Positions 1 through 7,747 of a stretch of DNA of 64,000 nucleotides are shown here, one piece after another. The notes below the pieces were generated by a model. The model had not been told where the DNA came from, ran no database searches, and saw only the letters and a program-made list of their open reading frames with translations. The DNA is from CADEED01 sp035995425 (GTDB lineage: Bacteria > Pseudomonadota > Gammaproteobacteria > Steroidobacterales > Steroidobacteraceae), in the NCBI GenBank assembly GCA_035995425.1, contig DASYKM010000089.1, forward strand, positions 1 through 64,000. Direction: 5' to 3'. The position numbers and the translations under genes were made by a program. How positions within the stretch are numbered: the first letter of the stretch is position 1; each line of letters opens with the position of its first letter.

Positions 1-39
1 CAGATCACTGTTAGCCGTTCATTTGTTCAAGGGGCAATC

Positions 40-1311
40 ATGAAAGCAAGCTTTGTGCAGGCCGTGTCAATGCTGATTGGACTGTCGCTTGCTGTGACAG
101 CACGAGCACAAGTTACCGATAAGGGTGAGTTGCCTCAACAAATTGCTGTCCGCGCTGCCCGGCTCATTGATGTGCGCGCCGGCAAAGTGGTTGATGACGC
201 GGTAGTTCTCCTTGAAGGTGACAGGATCAAGTCTGTCGGGGCGAATCTCACCGTTCCGTCCAATGCCCGAACCATTGATCTCGGCGATGTCACATTGCTG
301 CCCGGTTTGATCGACGCTCACACTCACATGCTTCATCAGTACTACCGTGAAAGCGGCGATGACAACGCAAACAGAATTCTCGAAATGGTACAGATGGGGC
401 CGGCCAAGCGAGCGTTGCTCGGGGCCAAGATTGCGCGCGAGATGTTAGAAGCCGGTTTCACGACGGTTCGCGACCTGGGCAACTCGAGTGTCAACGGCGA
501 TGTGGCATTGCGTGATGCAATCAACGCCGGATGGGTGATCGGACCTCGCGTGTTCGCCTCCACGCGCGCGCTGGCGCCGGTCGGCGGTCAATTTCAGAGC
601 CTGACGCCCGAGGCGCAAAAGCTCATCGAGCAAGAGTATGTGCCGGTCAGTGGTGCCGAAGAGGCGCGGCGCGCTGTGCGTCAAGCCATCTACGATGGGG
701 CGGACTGCATCAAGGTCATCGTCAACTCTGGTTCGCGCGTGTTGTCACTCGAGGAGATGAAAGTCATCGTAGAAGAAGCTCACCGCGCGAATCGCCGGGT
801 GGCGGCGCACGCAACGGACGGCGACGCGGCGGCACTCATTGCGGCTGAGGCGGGAGTGGACTCGATTGAACACGCCTACACGATCTCAGAGAAGGTGCTC
901 AATCTCATGGCGGAGAAGAAGATCTTTCTCGTTCCGACCGACGCGTCGGGAGTGGAGAGGTACCAAGCGCGGATCAAGCGCGCCATCAAGGCGGGCGTGC
1001 GCATTGCCATCGGTTCGGACTTGTATTACCAGTACCCCGGTAAAACGCGCGGGCAGGTAGCGGCGGGGATGTACAACACGTATGTCGTCTCCGGTATGTC
1101 GACGATGGAGGTCCTGCGCGCGGCGACAATCAACCCGGCCGATCTGATCGATACGACGCAATCCGTCGGGGCGATCGAATCCGGGCGGATGGCCGACGTC
1201 ATCGCCGTCAGGGGAGACGTGCTCAAAGACATTACTAATCTGCTGAGAGTTGAGTTTGTGATGAAAGGGGGGCAAGTCATCAAAGACAACATCAGCTCGG
1301 CACTTAGATGA
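40..1311 (+). CDS. Secreted amidohydrolase-family protein (imidazolonepropionase/prolidase-like)
   Basis: Predicted metal-dependent hydrolase of the amidohydrolase superfamily, 423 residues. Residues 1-24 form a signal peptide ending ARAQ, so it probably acts in the periplasm. The metal-binding pattern is readable: DAHTHMLH (H94 and H96), a lysine in DGADCIKVIV that would be the bridging carbamylated lysine, later histidines in AAHATDGD and IEHAYT, and an aspartate in IGSDLYY. The subfamily resembles exported Xaa-Pro dipeptidase / imidazolonepropionase-like enzymes, but the substrate cannot be read from sequence. An AAGGGGC ribosome-binding site precedes the ATG. It stands alone upstream of the first AbiE operon, and nothing links it functionally to that operon. 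Confidence 0.85.
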   Translation: MKASFVQAVSMLIGLSLAVTARAQVTDKGELPQQIAVRAARLIDVRAGKVVDDAVVLLEGDRIKSVGANLTVPSNARTIDLGDVTLLPGLIDAHTHMLHQYYRESGDDNANRILEMVQMGPAKRALLGAKIAREMLEAGFTTVRDLGNSSVNGDVALRDAINAGWVIGPRVFASTRALAPVGGQFQSLTPEAQKLIEQEYVPVSGAEEARRAVRQAIYDGADCIKVIVNSGSRVLSLEEMKVIVEEAHRANRRVAAHATDGDAAALIAAEAGVDSIEHAYTISEKVLNLMAEKKIFLVPTDASGVERYQARIKRAIKAGVRIAIGSDLYYQYPGKTRGQVAAGMYNTYVVSGMSTMEVLRAATINPADLIDTTQSVGAIESGRMADVIAVRGDVLKDITNLLRVEFVMKGGQVIKDNISSALR

Positions 1312-1381
1312 CGCGGGGTTACATAGGGCCTCCGCCGTGCGCGCACGGCCAGCCGTTCATGAAGGCCTAGCCTCGCCGAGT

Positions 1382-1427
1382 GGGTAATAAACGTACCACT
1401 TGAAAAAAAATGGTGCTAATATTACCC
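1382..1427 (+). promoter_or_regulatory. Nested inverted-repeat operator/promoter of AbiE copy 1
   Basis: GGGTAATA (1382-1389) pairs with TATTACCC (1420-1427), and inside it ACCACTT (1395-1401) pairs with AAATGGT (1408-1414) with one mismatch. Both arms share one dyad centre. TAATAT (1417-1422) is a plausible -10 box inside the right arm. The AbiEi start codon is at 1433, so there is no room for a Shine-Dalgarno site and the transcript may be leaderless. AbiEi antitoxins are known to repress their own promoters through inverted repeats. Confidence 0.7.
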
Positions 1428-1432
1428 GGGCC

Positions 1433-2038
1433 ATGAAGACCCGGAATCCCGATACCGCGCTGAAGGCCTTTCGCGATAAGGGCGGCACACTGCGCACCCG
1501 CGATCTAATCGCGCTCGGAGTGCACACTGACGCCCTATACATGCTGCGTGACAGCGGCCGCGTCGTCGAACTCGGCCGTGGTCTCTACCGTCTGGCCGAA
1601 ACAGGCGAAGCTGAGCATCCCGATCTCGCCCTGGTCGCGGCGCGCGCGCCGGATGCGGCCGTCTGTCTGATCAGCGCGCTTTCGTATCACGACATCACGA
1701 CCCAGATTCCATCCTCCGTTCACCTGGCCGTGCCGCGGGGCAACTATCACGGCATCAGGCTGCCGATTCCCGTTACGGTGTATCGATTCGATCCGAAGAC
1801 CTTCAACAAGGGGCTCGAGACGCATCGCGTCGGGGGTATGCCTCTGAAGATCTACAGCGCGGCGCGTACCGTGGTGGATTGCTTCAAGTTCAGGAACAAG
1901 ATCGGGCTGGACGTAGCACTCGAGGCGCTGCGTATGGCGCGACAACGGAAGCGCGTGCAGAACCGGGAGCTGCTGCATTACGCACGGCTGCTGCGTGTCG
2001 AAAATCCCATGTCACCGTACCTGCAGGCCATCGAATGA
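1433..2038 (+). CDS. AbiEi-type antitoxin / transcriptional regulator, copy 1
   Basis: Antitoxin of a type IV AbiE toxin-antitoxin pair, 201 residues. The N-terminal winged-helix region (about residues 8-55, TLRTRDLIALGVHTDALYML) fits the AbiEi DNA-binding domain. The following domain, with DITTQIPSSVHLAVPRG and a C-terminal ARTVVDCFKFRNKIG segment, is the usual AbiEi antitoxin part. I chose the ATG at 1433 over an in-frame TTG at 1400 because the TTG lies inside the operator palindrome and copy 2 uses the equivalent ATG. The stop overlaps the toxin start by four bases (ATGA). Copy 2 differs at five residues by my count. Type IV antitoxins counter the toxin's effect without binding it and also autoregulate the operon. 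Confidence 0.85.
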   Translation: MKTRNPDTALKAFRDKGGTLRTRDLIALGVHTDALYMLRDSGRVVELGRGLYRLAETGEAEHPDLALVAARAPDAAVCLISALSYHDITTQIPSSVHLAVPRGNYHGIRLPIPVTVYRFDPKTFNKGLETHRVGGMPLKIYSAARTVVDCFKFRNKIGLDVALEALRMARQRKRVQNRELLHYARLLRVENPMSPYLQAIE

Positions 2039-2952
2039 CCGGCAAGGAAACCAAGAACGTCACGGCGTCCGTGCTGGCCAAGCTGCGCAACAATTCCAAG
2101 TCGAGCGGCGCACCCTTTCAGCAGGTGCTTCAGCTGTACGCGATGGAGCGATTCCTGTATCGCGTCTCGAAGTCTCGACATGCGCAAAGCGTCATTCTGA
2201 AAGGCGCACTGCTGCTGAAGACGATTGGCATTCCCAGCGCGCGTCCCACCGTGGACATCGACATGCTTCGCAAGGGCAAGGCCGATCACGCAAGCCTGGT
2301 GGCGCTCACCAAAGACTGTGCGACTCTTGAAGTGGAGGCAGACGGCCTCGCCTTCATCGCCGACAGCGTGGTGGCCGAGGACATCGCAAAGGATTCGGAA
2401 TACAAAGGAACACGAGTTCTGATGCAGGCGCGCATGGACAACGTGCGTCTGAAAATCCAGATCGATTTTGGCCTGGGAGACGTCATGGTGCCGGGCCCGC
2501 GGATGATCGAGTATCCGGTCTTTCTGGGCGGCGACACCATCCAGCTGCTCGCCTATCCAATCGAGTCCTCAATCGCTGAGAAACTGCAGGCGATGGTCGC
2601 GCTCGGCGACGCGAACAGCCGGATGAAGGACTTTTACGATGTCTGGATCTGCTCAAAGCATCTCGACTTCAATGCGGACGCACTTCTCAAAGCAATCGAC
2701 GCGACGTTCAAGAATCGGGAGACGCCGATTCCGGCCGACGATGTCGAGGCGCTCACCACGACCTTTGTTGAAGAGCATCGAGTCCAATGGAACGCCTTCG
2801 TCCGAAAGATAGGTGAGAGCGAACTCATCGATGCGTTCGGCAGGACCGTGGATGATGTCAGGACCTTTGCGATGCCAGCGCTGCATTCGCTTGCCAGCGG
2901 CGAGAGGCTTGCGAAGCAGTGGAAAGCGGGGCGCGGATGGGTGGCGGCATGA
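2035..2952 (+). CDS. AbiEii-type nucleotidyltransferase toxin, copy 1
   Basis: Toxin of the AbiE pair, 305 residues, PF08843-like nucleotidyltransferase. The catalytic fingerprint is visible: ILKGALLLKTIG, then RPTVDIDML (the DxD pair) near residues 72-80, IDFGLGD as the third acidic strand, and SSIAEKLQAMVALG with SRMKDFYDVW, the conserved lysine/aspartate helix of the family. AbiEii proteins are nucleotidyltransferases that cause growth arrest and serve in phage abortive infection. The start is fixed by the ATGA overlap with the antitoxin; an upstream in-frame extension is a reading-frame artefact. The C-terminus (GRGWVAA) is two residues longer than in copy 2. Confidence 0.85.
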   Translation: MTGKETKNVTASVLAKLRNNSKSSGAPFQQVLQLYAMERFLYRVSKSRHAQSVILKGALLLKTIGIPSARPTVDIDMLRKGKADHASLVALTKDCATLEVEADGLAFIADSVVAEDIAKDSEYKGTRVLMQARMDNVRLKIQIDFGLGDVMVPGPRMIEYPVFLGGDTIQLLAYPIESSIAEKLQAMVALGDANSRMKDFYDVWICSKHLDFNADALLKAIDATFKNRETPIPADDVEALTTTFVEEHRVQWNAFVRKIGESELIDAFGRTVDDVRTFAMPALHSLASGERLAKQWKAGRGWVAA

Positions 2953-2987
2953 AGGCTCCGCACGGCGAAATAGAAGGCCGAAGGCGC

Positions 2988-3047
2988 ATGGAATTAAATC
3001 GCCGGATTTCCGTGGCCCCGATGATGGATTGGACGGACGATCGCTAA
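2988..3047 (+). pseudogene. 5' stub of dusA marking the left attachment site
   Basis: A 19-codon reading frame that encodes RRISVAPMMDWTD and then stops. The same peptide starts the conserved part of the intact dusA product encoded at 17200-17235. Bases 3021-3038 are identical to 17218-17235, and the sequences diverge immediately after. This is what is left of a dusA 5' end displaced by insertion of an element into the gene. It sits just downstream of AbiE copy 1 and upstream of copy 2. Confidence 0.8.
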
Positions 3048-3088
3048 ATCGGTTTGAGCATCAATAGTTTGGCGGTGGCGGAGAAGGC

Positions 3089-3109
3089 TTGTCTCCTTTA
3101 CGTCTCCTC
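3089..3109 (+). repeat. Left copy of a 21-base repeat near the element ends
   Basis: TTGTCTCCTTTACGTCTCCTC matches 17067-17087 at 19 of 21 bases in the same orientation. The left copy lies 51 bases inside the left core repeat and the right copy 130 bases inside the right one. In the excised circle they would flank the joined core as direct repeats, the layout expected of integrase arm-binding sites. The right copy also contains the complement of the integrase Shine-Dalgarno sequence, so a duplicated integrase leader is the alternative. Confidence 0.4.
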
Positions 3110-3213
3110 CAGGGTCGGATTCTGAATCGAGTCGGATTCAGGTTCCGCTGACCTGTGGCCACAAAACTTAAGGTTTATTGAAGTTTTGTGAGAGCGAGGG
3201 CCTCCGCCCAAAT

Positions 3214-3259
3214 GGGTAATAAACATACCACTTAAAAACAAGTGGTGCTAGTATTACCC
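3214..3259 (+). promoter_or_regulatory. Perfect nested inverted-repeat operator/promoter of AbiE copy 2
   Basis: GGGTAATA (3214-3221) pairs perfectly with TATTACCC (3252-3259), and ACCACTT (3227-3233) pairs perfectly with AAGTGGT (3240-3246) about the same centre. A possible -10 element is TAGTAT (3249-3254). The AbiEi ATG is at 3263, only three bases beyond the palindrome. Compared with copy 1, the inner right arm is repaired to a perfect match. It is likely the binding site for AbiEi autorepression. Confidence 0.75.
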
Positions 3260-3262
3260 GCC

Positions 3263-3868
3263 ATGAAGACCCGGAATCCCGATACCGCGCTGAAGGCGTT
3301 TCATGACAAGGGCGGCACGCTGCGCACCCGCGATCTCATCGCTCTCGGAGTGCATACCGACGCCCTCTACATGCTGCGCGACGCGGGTCGCGTCGTCGAA
3401 CTCGGCCGAGGTCTCTACCGACTGGCCGAAACCGGCGAGGCCGAGCATCCCGATCTCGCACTGGTCGCGGCGCGGGCGCCGGATGCGGCTGTGTGCCTGA
3501 TCAGCGCGCTTTCGTATCACGACATCACGACGCAGATCCCATCCTCCGTTCATCTGGCCGTGCCGCGGGGCAGCTATCACGGCATCAGGCTGCCGATTCC
3601 CGTCACGGTGTATCGCTTCGACCCGAAGACCTTCAACAAGGGGCTCGAAACGCATCGCGTCGGTGGTATGCCTCTGAAGATCTTTAGCGCGGCGCGTACC
3701 GTGGTGGACTGCTTCAAGTTCAGGAACAAGATTGGGCTGGACGTTGCGCTCGAGGCGCTGCGCATGGCGCGACAACGGAAGCGTGTGCAGAACCGAGAGC
3801 TGCTGCATTACGCGCGGCTGCTGCGTGTCGAAAAACCCATGTCACCGTACCTGCAGGCAATCGAATGA
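3263..3868 (+). CDS. AbiEi-type antitoxin / transcriptional regulator, copy 2
   Basis: 201 residues, same domain layout as copy 1: N-terminal winged helix then the AbiEi antitoxin domain. The five differences I count from copy 1 are R/H, S/A, N/S, Y/F and N/K, none in the putative recognition helix. An in-frame GTG at 3242 inside the operator is not preferred. It overlaps the toxin gene by four bases. It lies inside the element, whereas copy 1 lies outside the left core repeat. Confidence 0.85.
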   Translation: MKTRNPDTALKAFHDKGGTLRTRDLIALGVHTDALYMLRDAGRVVELGRGLYRLAETGEAEHPDLALVAARAPDAAVCLISALSYHDITTQIPSSVHLAVPRGSYHGIRLPIPVTVYRFDPKTFNKGLETHRVGGMPLKIFSAARTVVDCFKFRNKIGLDVALEALRMARQRKRVQNRELLHYARLLRVEKPMSPYLQAIE

Positions 3869-4776
3869 CCGGCAAGGAAACCAAGAACGTCACGGCGTCG
3901 GTGCTGGCCAAGCTGCGCAACAATTCAAAGTCGAGCGGCACGCCGTTTCAGCAGGTGCTTCAACTGTACGCCATGGAGCGATTCCTGTATCGCATCTCGA
4001 AGTCACGGCATGCGCAAAGCGTCATTCTGAAAGGCGCGCTGCTGCTCAAGACGATCGGCATCCCCAGCGCCCGTCCCACCGTGGACATCGACATGCTTCG
4101 CAAGGGCAAGGCCGATCACGCAAGCCTGGTGGCGCTCATCAAAGACTGTGCGGCTCTTGAAGTGGAGGCAGACGGCCTTGCCTTCATCGCCGACAGCGTG
4201 GTGGCCGAGGACATCGCAAAGGATTCGGAATACAAAGGAACACGAGTCTTGATGCATGCGCGCATGGACAACGTGCGCCTGAAGATCCAGATCGACTTCG
4301 GCGTGGGAGACGTCATGGTGCCCGGCCCGCGAATGATCGAGTACCCGGTTGTTCTGGGCGGTGACTCAATCCCGCTGCTCGCCTATCCAATCGAGTCCTC
4401 AATCGCGGAGAAACTCCAGGCCATGGTCGCGCTCGGCAACGCCAACAGCCGGATGAAGGACTTTTACGATGTCTGGATTTGCTCGAAACATCTCGACTTC
4501 AATGCGGACGCACTTCTTAAAGCAATTGACGCGACGTTCAAGAATCGGGAGACCCCGATTCCGGCCGACGATGTCGACGCGCTCACCACGGCTTTCGTTG
4601 AAGGGCATCTGGTTCAATGGAACGCCTTCGTCAGAAAGATAGGCGAGAGCGACCTCATCGATGCGTTCGGCAGGGTCGTCGATGACGTCAAGATCTTTGC
4701 GATGCCGGCGCTGCGCTCGCTTTCCATCGGCGAGAGGCTTGCGAAACAGTGGAAAGCGGGGCGAGGATGGGTGTGA
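3865..4776 (+). CDS. AbiEii-type nucleotidyltransferase toxin, copy 2
   Basis: 303 residues. All catalytic signatures seen in copy 1 are kept (ILKGALLLKTIG, RPTVDIDML, IDFGVGD, SRMKDFYDVW), so both toxins look intact. I count 21 substitutions against copy 1, about half of them in the last 80 residues, for example TTAFVEGHLVQW and GRVVDDVKIFAMPALRSL. The toxin has therefore diverged faster than the antitoxin. Two intact AbiE pairs this close could protect each other or be under selection for different phage triggers; that is inference. Confidence 0.85.
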   Translation: MTGKETKNVTASVLAKLRNNSKSSGTPFQQVLQLYAMERFLYRISKSRHAQSVILKGALLLKTIGIPSARPTVDIDMLRKGKADHASLVALIKDCAALEVEADGLAFIADSVVAEDIAKDSEYKGTRVLMHARMDNVRLKIQIDFGVGDVMVPGPRMIEYPVVLGGDSIPLLAYPIESSIAEKLQAMVALGNANSRMKDFYDVWICSKHLDFNADALLKAIDATFKNRETPIPADDVDALTTAFVEGHLVQWNAFVRKIGESDLIDAFGRVVDDVKIFAMPALRSLSIGERLAKQWKAGRGWV

Positions 4777-4846
4777 ACGCCAGCAGGTTAGATACGCGAC
4801 CTCAACACATGACCGACCTCTCGAAATACTTCGGTGAGGATTACGG

Positions 4847-5854
4847 ATGAAAGAAGAAGTTCAAGTTGTCCCCTTTGCGGAAAAGCGTGGTCGACCAACT
4901 GGGCCGGAGATACGGCTGATGGTCTTTCAATCGCGGGGCAGATATCCGCGCGGCACTCAGCGTCTGCCCGGTGCAGTGTTTCACGCTGACGAAAAGATCG
5001 TCTTCAGCGTGGTGCGGGGCGACTCTTGGCATGCGCTCGACCCGGACATCCCATTTTCCGAATTCGATTGGGCGTCACCAAACGAGCTTCGTCTGCTCGC
5101 CGCGTTAATGCTTTGCGAACAACTCGACGAATGTCGAATGACGTTGTATCCAATCGTCCGCTTCGCACCGTTTCTCGAATCAGAGTTCCCTATCGAAAGT
5201 GATGAGTTTATTGCAGCCGTGCGTGACCGACTGCTGCGCGAGGTCTTGACTCCTTCCGGCTTCCTGGACAGTTACCAATCGAGTCTGCAGTGCTGCGCAG
5301 CACCGTACGATCTTGTTGACGCGGAGAATTTCGATTTTTCGCGCCTGGCGGAGTTCTGGAGAAGTTTGGAGACGCCGAACTACGTGCTGATGCGAGGCAT
5401 GTACGCCCTTATGAAGGCGGACATGCTCATGAACCATTACGAGTTCTGCGAGGAAGCGGTGAACTCTTGCTTTATTGCATTGGATGCATCTTTCTCGCTC
5501 GTGCTTCGCCAGCTCAGAACGGAAGGCAATGCCAACCCCAGCTCGCACGACGCTGCGCAATGGGTGCACCGGACCTTTGACCAGGCGTTCGGTCTCCCAA
5601 CGCCAGCAGTTACCGAGAAGTACTTCGAGGAGTTTTACAATCAGCGCGTGATGACGCTCCACCCGGCAAGCCGACTCGGCGATGTCCCATATTCTCCGAA
5701 CATGCACGACGATTATTGCCACCTGCGTCCCGCGATACGGCAACTATTGGCGTTTCTGCTGAGCGGTCGCCATGAACGCGCTTACTTAGAAGCTGTTGCG
5801 TCGCGTGCTGGAATCAAACGGCCATCTGAACGCGTTGACCCAAACGTCGACTAG
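4847..5854 (+). CDS. Protein of unknown function, element cargo
   Basis: 335 residues, not recognised. It has no signal peptide or membrane segment. The N-terminus is basic (EKRGRPTGPEIRL), and the middle is rich in leucine and aromatic residues (NELRLLAALMLCEQLDECRM), suggesting a compact helical soluble protein. The start is supported by GAGG eight bases upstream. A 13-codon frame at 4809-4850 (MTDLSKYFGEDYG) ends with an ATGA overlap on this start and may be a leader peptide or the remnant of a truncated gene. It lies between AbiE copy 2 and the DUF2971 gene, 37 bases before the latter, so the two could be cotranscribed. Codon use looks less GC-rich than in the core genes. Confidence 0.65.
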   Translation: MKEEVQVVPFAEKRGRPTGPEIRLMVFQSRGRYPRGTQRLPGAVFHADEKIVFSVVRGDSWHALDPDIPFSEFDWASPNELRLLAALMLCEQLDECRMTLYPIVRFAPFLESEFPIESDEFIAAVRDRLLREVLTPSGFLDSYQSSLQCCAAPYDLVDAENFDFSRLAEFWRSLETPNYVLMRGMYALMKADMLMNHYEFCEEAVNSCFIALDASFSLVLRQLRTEGNANPSSHDAAQWVHRTFDQAFGLPTPAVTEKYFEEFYNQRVMTLHPASRLGDVPYSPNMHDDYCHLRPAIRQLLAFLLSGRHERAYLEAVASRAGIKRPSERVDPNVD

Positions 5855-5891
5855 ACTTTGAAGGTGGCCACCACGGAAAGGGTGGATCGAG

Positions 5892-7121
5892 ATGAATTCG
5901 GCCGAACAAGAATCAAAAAACGTCAAGGCATTCGAGGCCGTGGTAAGGGTCGCTGCGCTTGGCGATGGCCCTATCTTGCCTCTGGACGCGTGGTATTCCC
6001 TGGCGGCAATCGAGCCGATCGGAGGAGTGTGGTATTTCAGCTTCGACTGCCCGGTATGCAATTTTGTCTCGCCGATCTTTCAAGACTTCTCGGACGGCAA
6101 CCTAGGTAGCCCATTTAAACAGTACGGCGTGCAGGTGAACTGTCGCACCTGCAAGTCGAGGATTCGCTGCCCTTCCGAAAAGATTAGGTCATCTCAATGG
6201 CCGCTAGCGCCGGGGCAAATCGCACCTCGGAGCGAATACGCAAATCGCGTTCCGCGCAAGTACGTAGACGATCCTGAATATCGCCCGCTTTGCGGGCCGC
6301 TCCACCACTACACGTCTGTCGATGCGTTGCTCTCAATCCTTCAAACACAATCGCTTTGGGCGACCAATATCCGGTATCTGAATGACTCGAGTGAGAGTGA
6401 GTTGGGTCTCTCGCTCATGCGGGAGGTGGTTGAAGAGGCGCAAAGCAATTCGTCAGGTGTCGATTTAGAGATCTTGGGCTTTCTCGCGGAATGGCTGGAT
6501 AGTCGCGGATTTGAAAATGCTTCCGTCTATGTGCTTTCCCTTTCAACGGCCCACAATCAGTTGAGTCAGTGGCGAGGCTACACGCGATATGGACAGGGAG
6601 TCTGCCTCTCGATCGACTCGGGGCTACTCGTTAGTCGCATGCAGGCTCAGGGATGGACCTTTCAGAATTGCCGGTATAAACGAAGCTCCCAACTGACATG
6701 GGCGGAAGCTATTCTCTCGCGTGTTCGCCGAGAGGCGGCAACGAACCACGTCGGCGTTGGTGAACATGGGAGGGAGACCTTCCGTACCGCGCTACAAGAT
6801 TGCTTGTGCGACTTGCTGCAGGTGGCGGCGACGATAAAGCATGAAGCATTTGAAGATGAACACGAGGAGCGCTTCATTTCGCAGTTGATCGGAATCGACG
6901 ACCCAAGAGTTGCATTTCGGGCTGGAAAAGTCGCGCGCATCCCGTATGTTGAGTTTCAACTGGCGGACGACGCTAGCCCATTGCACTTCTCGGAAATTAT
7001 GGTTGGGCCAGGACAGGCACAGGAAGCCGTTCGATCCGCCATTCTCAAGGCCTTCACCGACCTCGGAGTAGAGGCGCCGCCTCGGGTGACCCTCTCTATG
7101 ATTCCTTATCGAGAGGTGTAG
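5892..7121 (+). CDS. Zinc-ribbon plus DUF2971 domain protein
   Basis: 409 residues. The first part holds a four-cysteine knuckle pair, FDCPVCNF and VNCRTCKSRIRC (about residues 50-95), a likely zinc ribbon. From about residue 135 the protein follows DUF2971: LHHYTSVDALLSILQTQSLW, ATNIRYLNDSSESE and later LSLSTAHNQLSQWRGY. DUF2971 proteins have no settled biochemical role; they are frequent in accessory regions. The zinc ribbon is not typical of the short versions I know. The last plus-strand gene before the minus-strand cassette cluster, it may be cotranscribed with 4847-5854. Confidence 0.75.
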   Translation: MNSAEQESKNVKAFEAVVRVAALGDGPILPLDAWYSLAAIEPIGGVWYFSFDCPVCNFVSPIFQDFSDGNLGSPFKQYGVQVNCRTCKSRIRCPSEKIRSSQWPLAPGQIAPRSEYANRVPRKYVDDPEYRPLCGPLHHYTSVDALLSILQTQSLWATNIRYLNDSSESELGLSLMREVVEEAQSNSSGVDLEILGFLAEWLDSRGFENASVYVLSLSTAHNQLSQWRGYTRYGQGVCLSIDSGLLVSRMQAQGWTFQNCRYKRSSQLTWAEAILSRVRREAATNHVGVGEHGRETFRTALQDCLCDLLQVAATIKHEAFEDEHEERFISQLIGIDDPRVAFRAGKVARIPYVEFQLADDASPLHFSEIMVGPGQAQEAVRSAILKAFTDLGVEAPPRVTLSMIPYREV

Positions 7122-7189
7122 AGCACGGCTCGAATGTTTGGCAGTGCCGCGCAGCCGACCTGCAATGCGGGTTTCGGCTCGAACGAATT

Positions 7190-7196
7190 GTTAGGC
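7190..7196 (-). other. attC-like core site, end of cassette cluster (degenerate attC)
   Basis: On the minus strand GCCTAAC overlaps the TAA stop of the 7191-7652 gene and is followed by AATTCGTTCGAGCCG, very like known attC left halves. No matching GTTRRRY core is found about 90 bases on; the right half at about 7120-7135 (CATTCGAGCCGTGC) appears decayed. It would be the attC of the last cassette. Confidence 0.5.
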
Positions 7197-7652
7197 AACA
7201 AATCGTGCAACCACAAACGCCCCGACTGAGAAGATAGCTAGCAGGCCGTAAAAATTGAGGATGTGCCAGCGATTGCGATTGCCAAGTAGCGAGAAGACGC
7301 GGAATACAGAAGGGTATTGCAGCTTGCGGCCAAAGCTATGGCTGTAGCCGATCAGCAGATCCGGCGCCGTTGGCTCTGCCAAGTATCTGTCTATCCGAGC
7401 AGAAATGTCTGCGTTGTGCTGGATGGCCGTATCCTGAAATGACTTGTAGATCAGCTCAAGATAGATAAATGCAAAGAGCAAGGCCAGATTGGCAAGTGCA
7501 ATGACATCTTCATGCTGCGATATCGAGAAGGCAATCACCGCCGATGAGGTGAAAAGCGCCCAGTTCTTGATCGTGAAAATGTGGCTATCGCACTTGTCGA
7601 TGAATGACAGTGTCTGAGCGAAGTCCTCTTTGAGCGCGTCGATTGGTTGCAT
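7191..7652 (-). CDS. Cassette gene: small multi-helix membrane protein A
   Basis: 153 residues, function unknown. Hydrophobic segments at about residues 31-45 (WALFTSSAVIAFSI), 52-72 (ALANLALLFAFIYLELIY) and 133-152 (FYGLLAIFSVGAFVVARF) suggest three or more membrane helices, with a soluble helical stretch in between. YLELIYKSFQ after the second helix resembles FEVYKSFYIS at the same place in the 8292-8753 product, so the two may be distant paralogues. The ATG lies six bases after the attC end at 7659, and the stop is inside the next core site, leaving no room for its own promoter. This is typical of an integron cassette. Confidence 0.65.
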   Translation of the reverse strand: MQPIDALKEDFAQTLSFIDKCDSHIFTIKNWALFTSSAVIAFSISQHEDVIALANLALLFAFIYLELIYKSFQDTAIQHNADISARIDRYLAEPTAPDLLIGYSHSFGRKLQYPSVFRVFSLLGNRNRWHILNFYGLLAIFSVGAFVVARFVA

Positions 7653-7658
7653 TTTGTG

Positions 7659-7747
7659 GCCTAACTGCTGTGCGGTGTGCCGCGGACGCGGAAGTTTGGT
7701 CTTGTCGCCTTATTCTCCACTCGTGCACTCCAGCGAATTTGTTAGGC
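7659..7747 (-). other. attC-like recombination site between cassettes (89 bases)
   Basis: Read on the minus strand it begins GCCTAAC (7741-7747) and ends GTTAGGC (7659-7665), a perfect seven-base inverted pair matching the integron core consensus RYYYAAC/GTTRRRY. Imperfect inner complementarity is visible between GCTGGAGTGC and GCACACCGCACAGC. The stop of the upstream gene overlaps the first core, and the next ATG follows six bases after the second. Confidence 0.7.

Noticed and set aside
3021..3038. tRNA gene as the integration target
   Set aside because: The duplicated sequence is dusA coding sequence; no tRNA was found at either boundary.
1382..4776. Composite transposon as cause of the AbiE duplication
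   Set aside because: No transposase gene, terminal inverted repeats or target duplications are visible around either copy.
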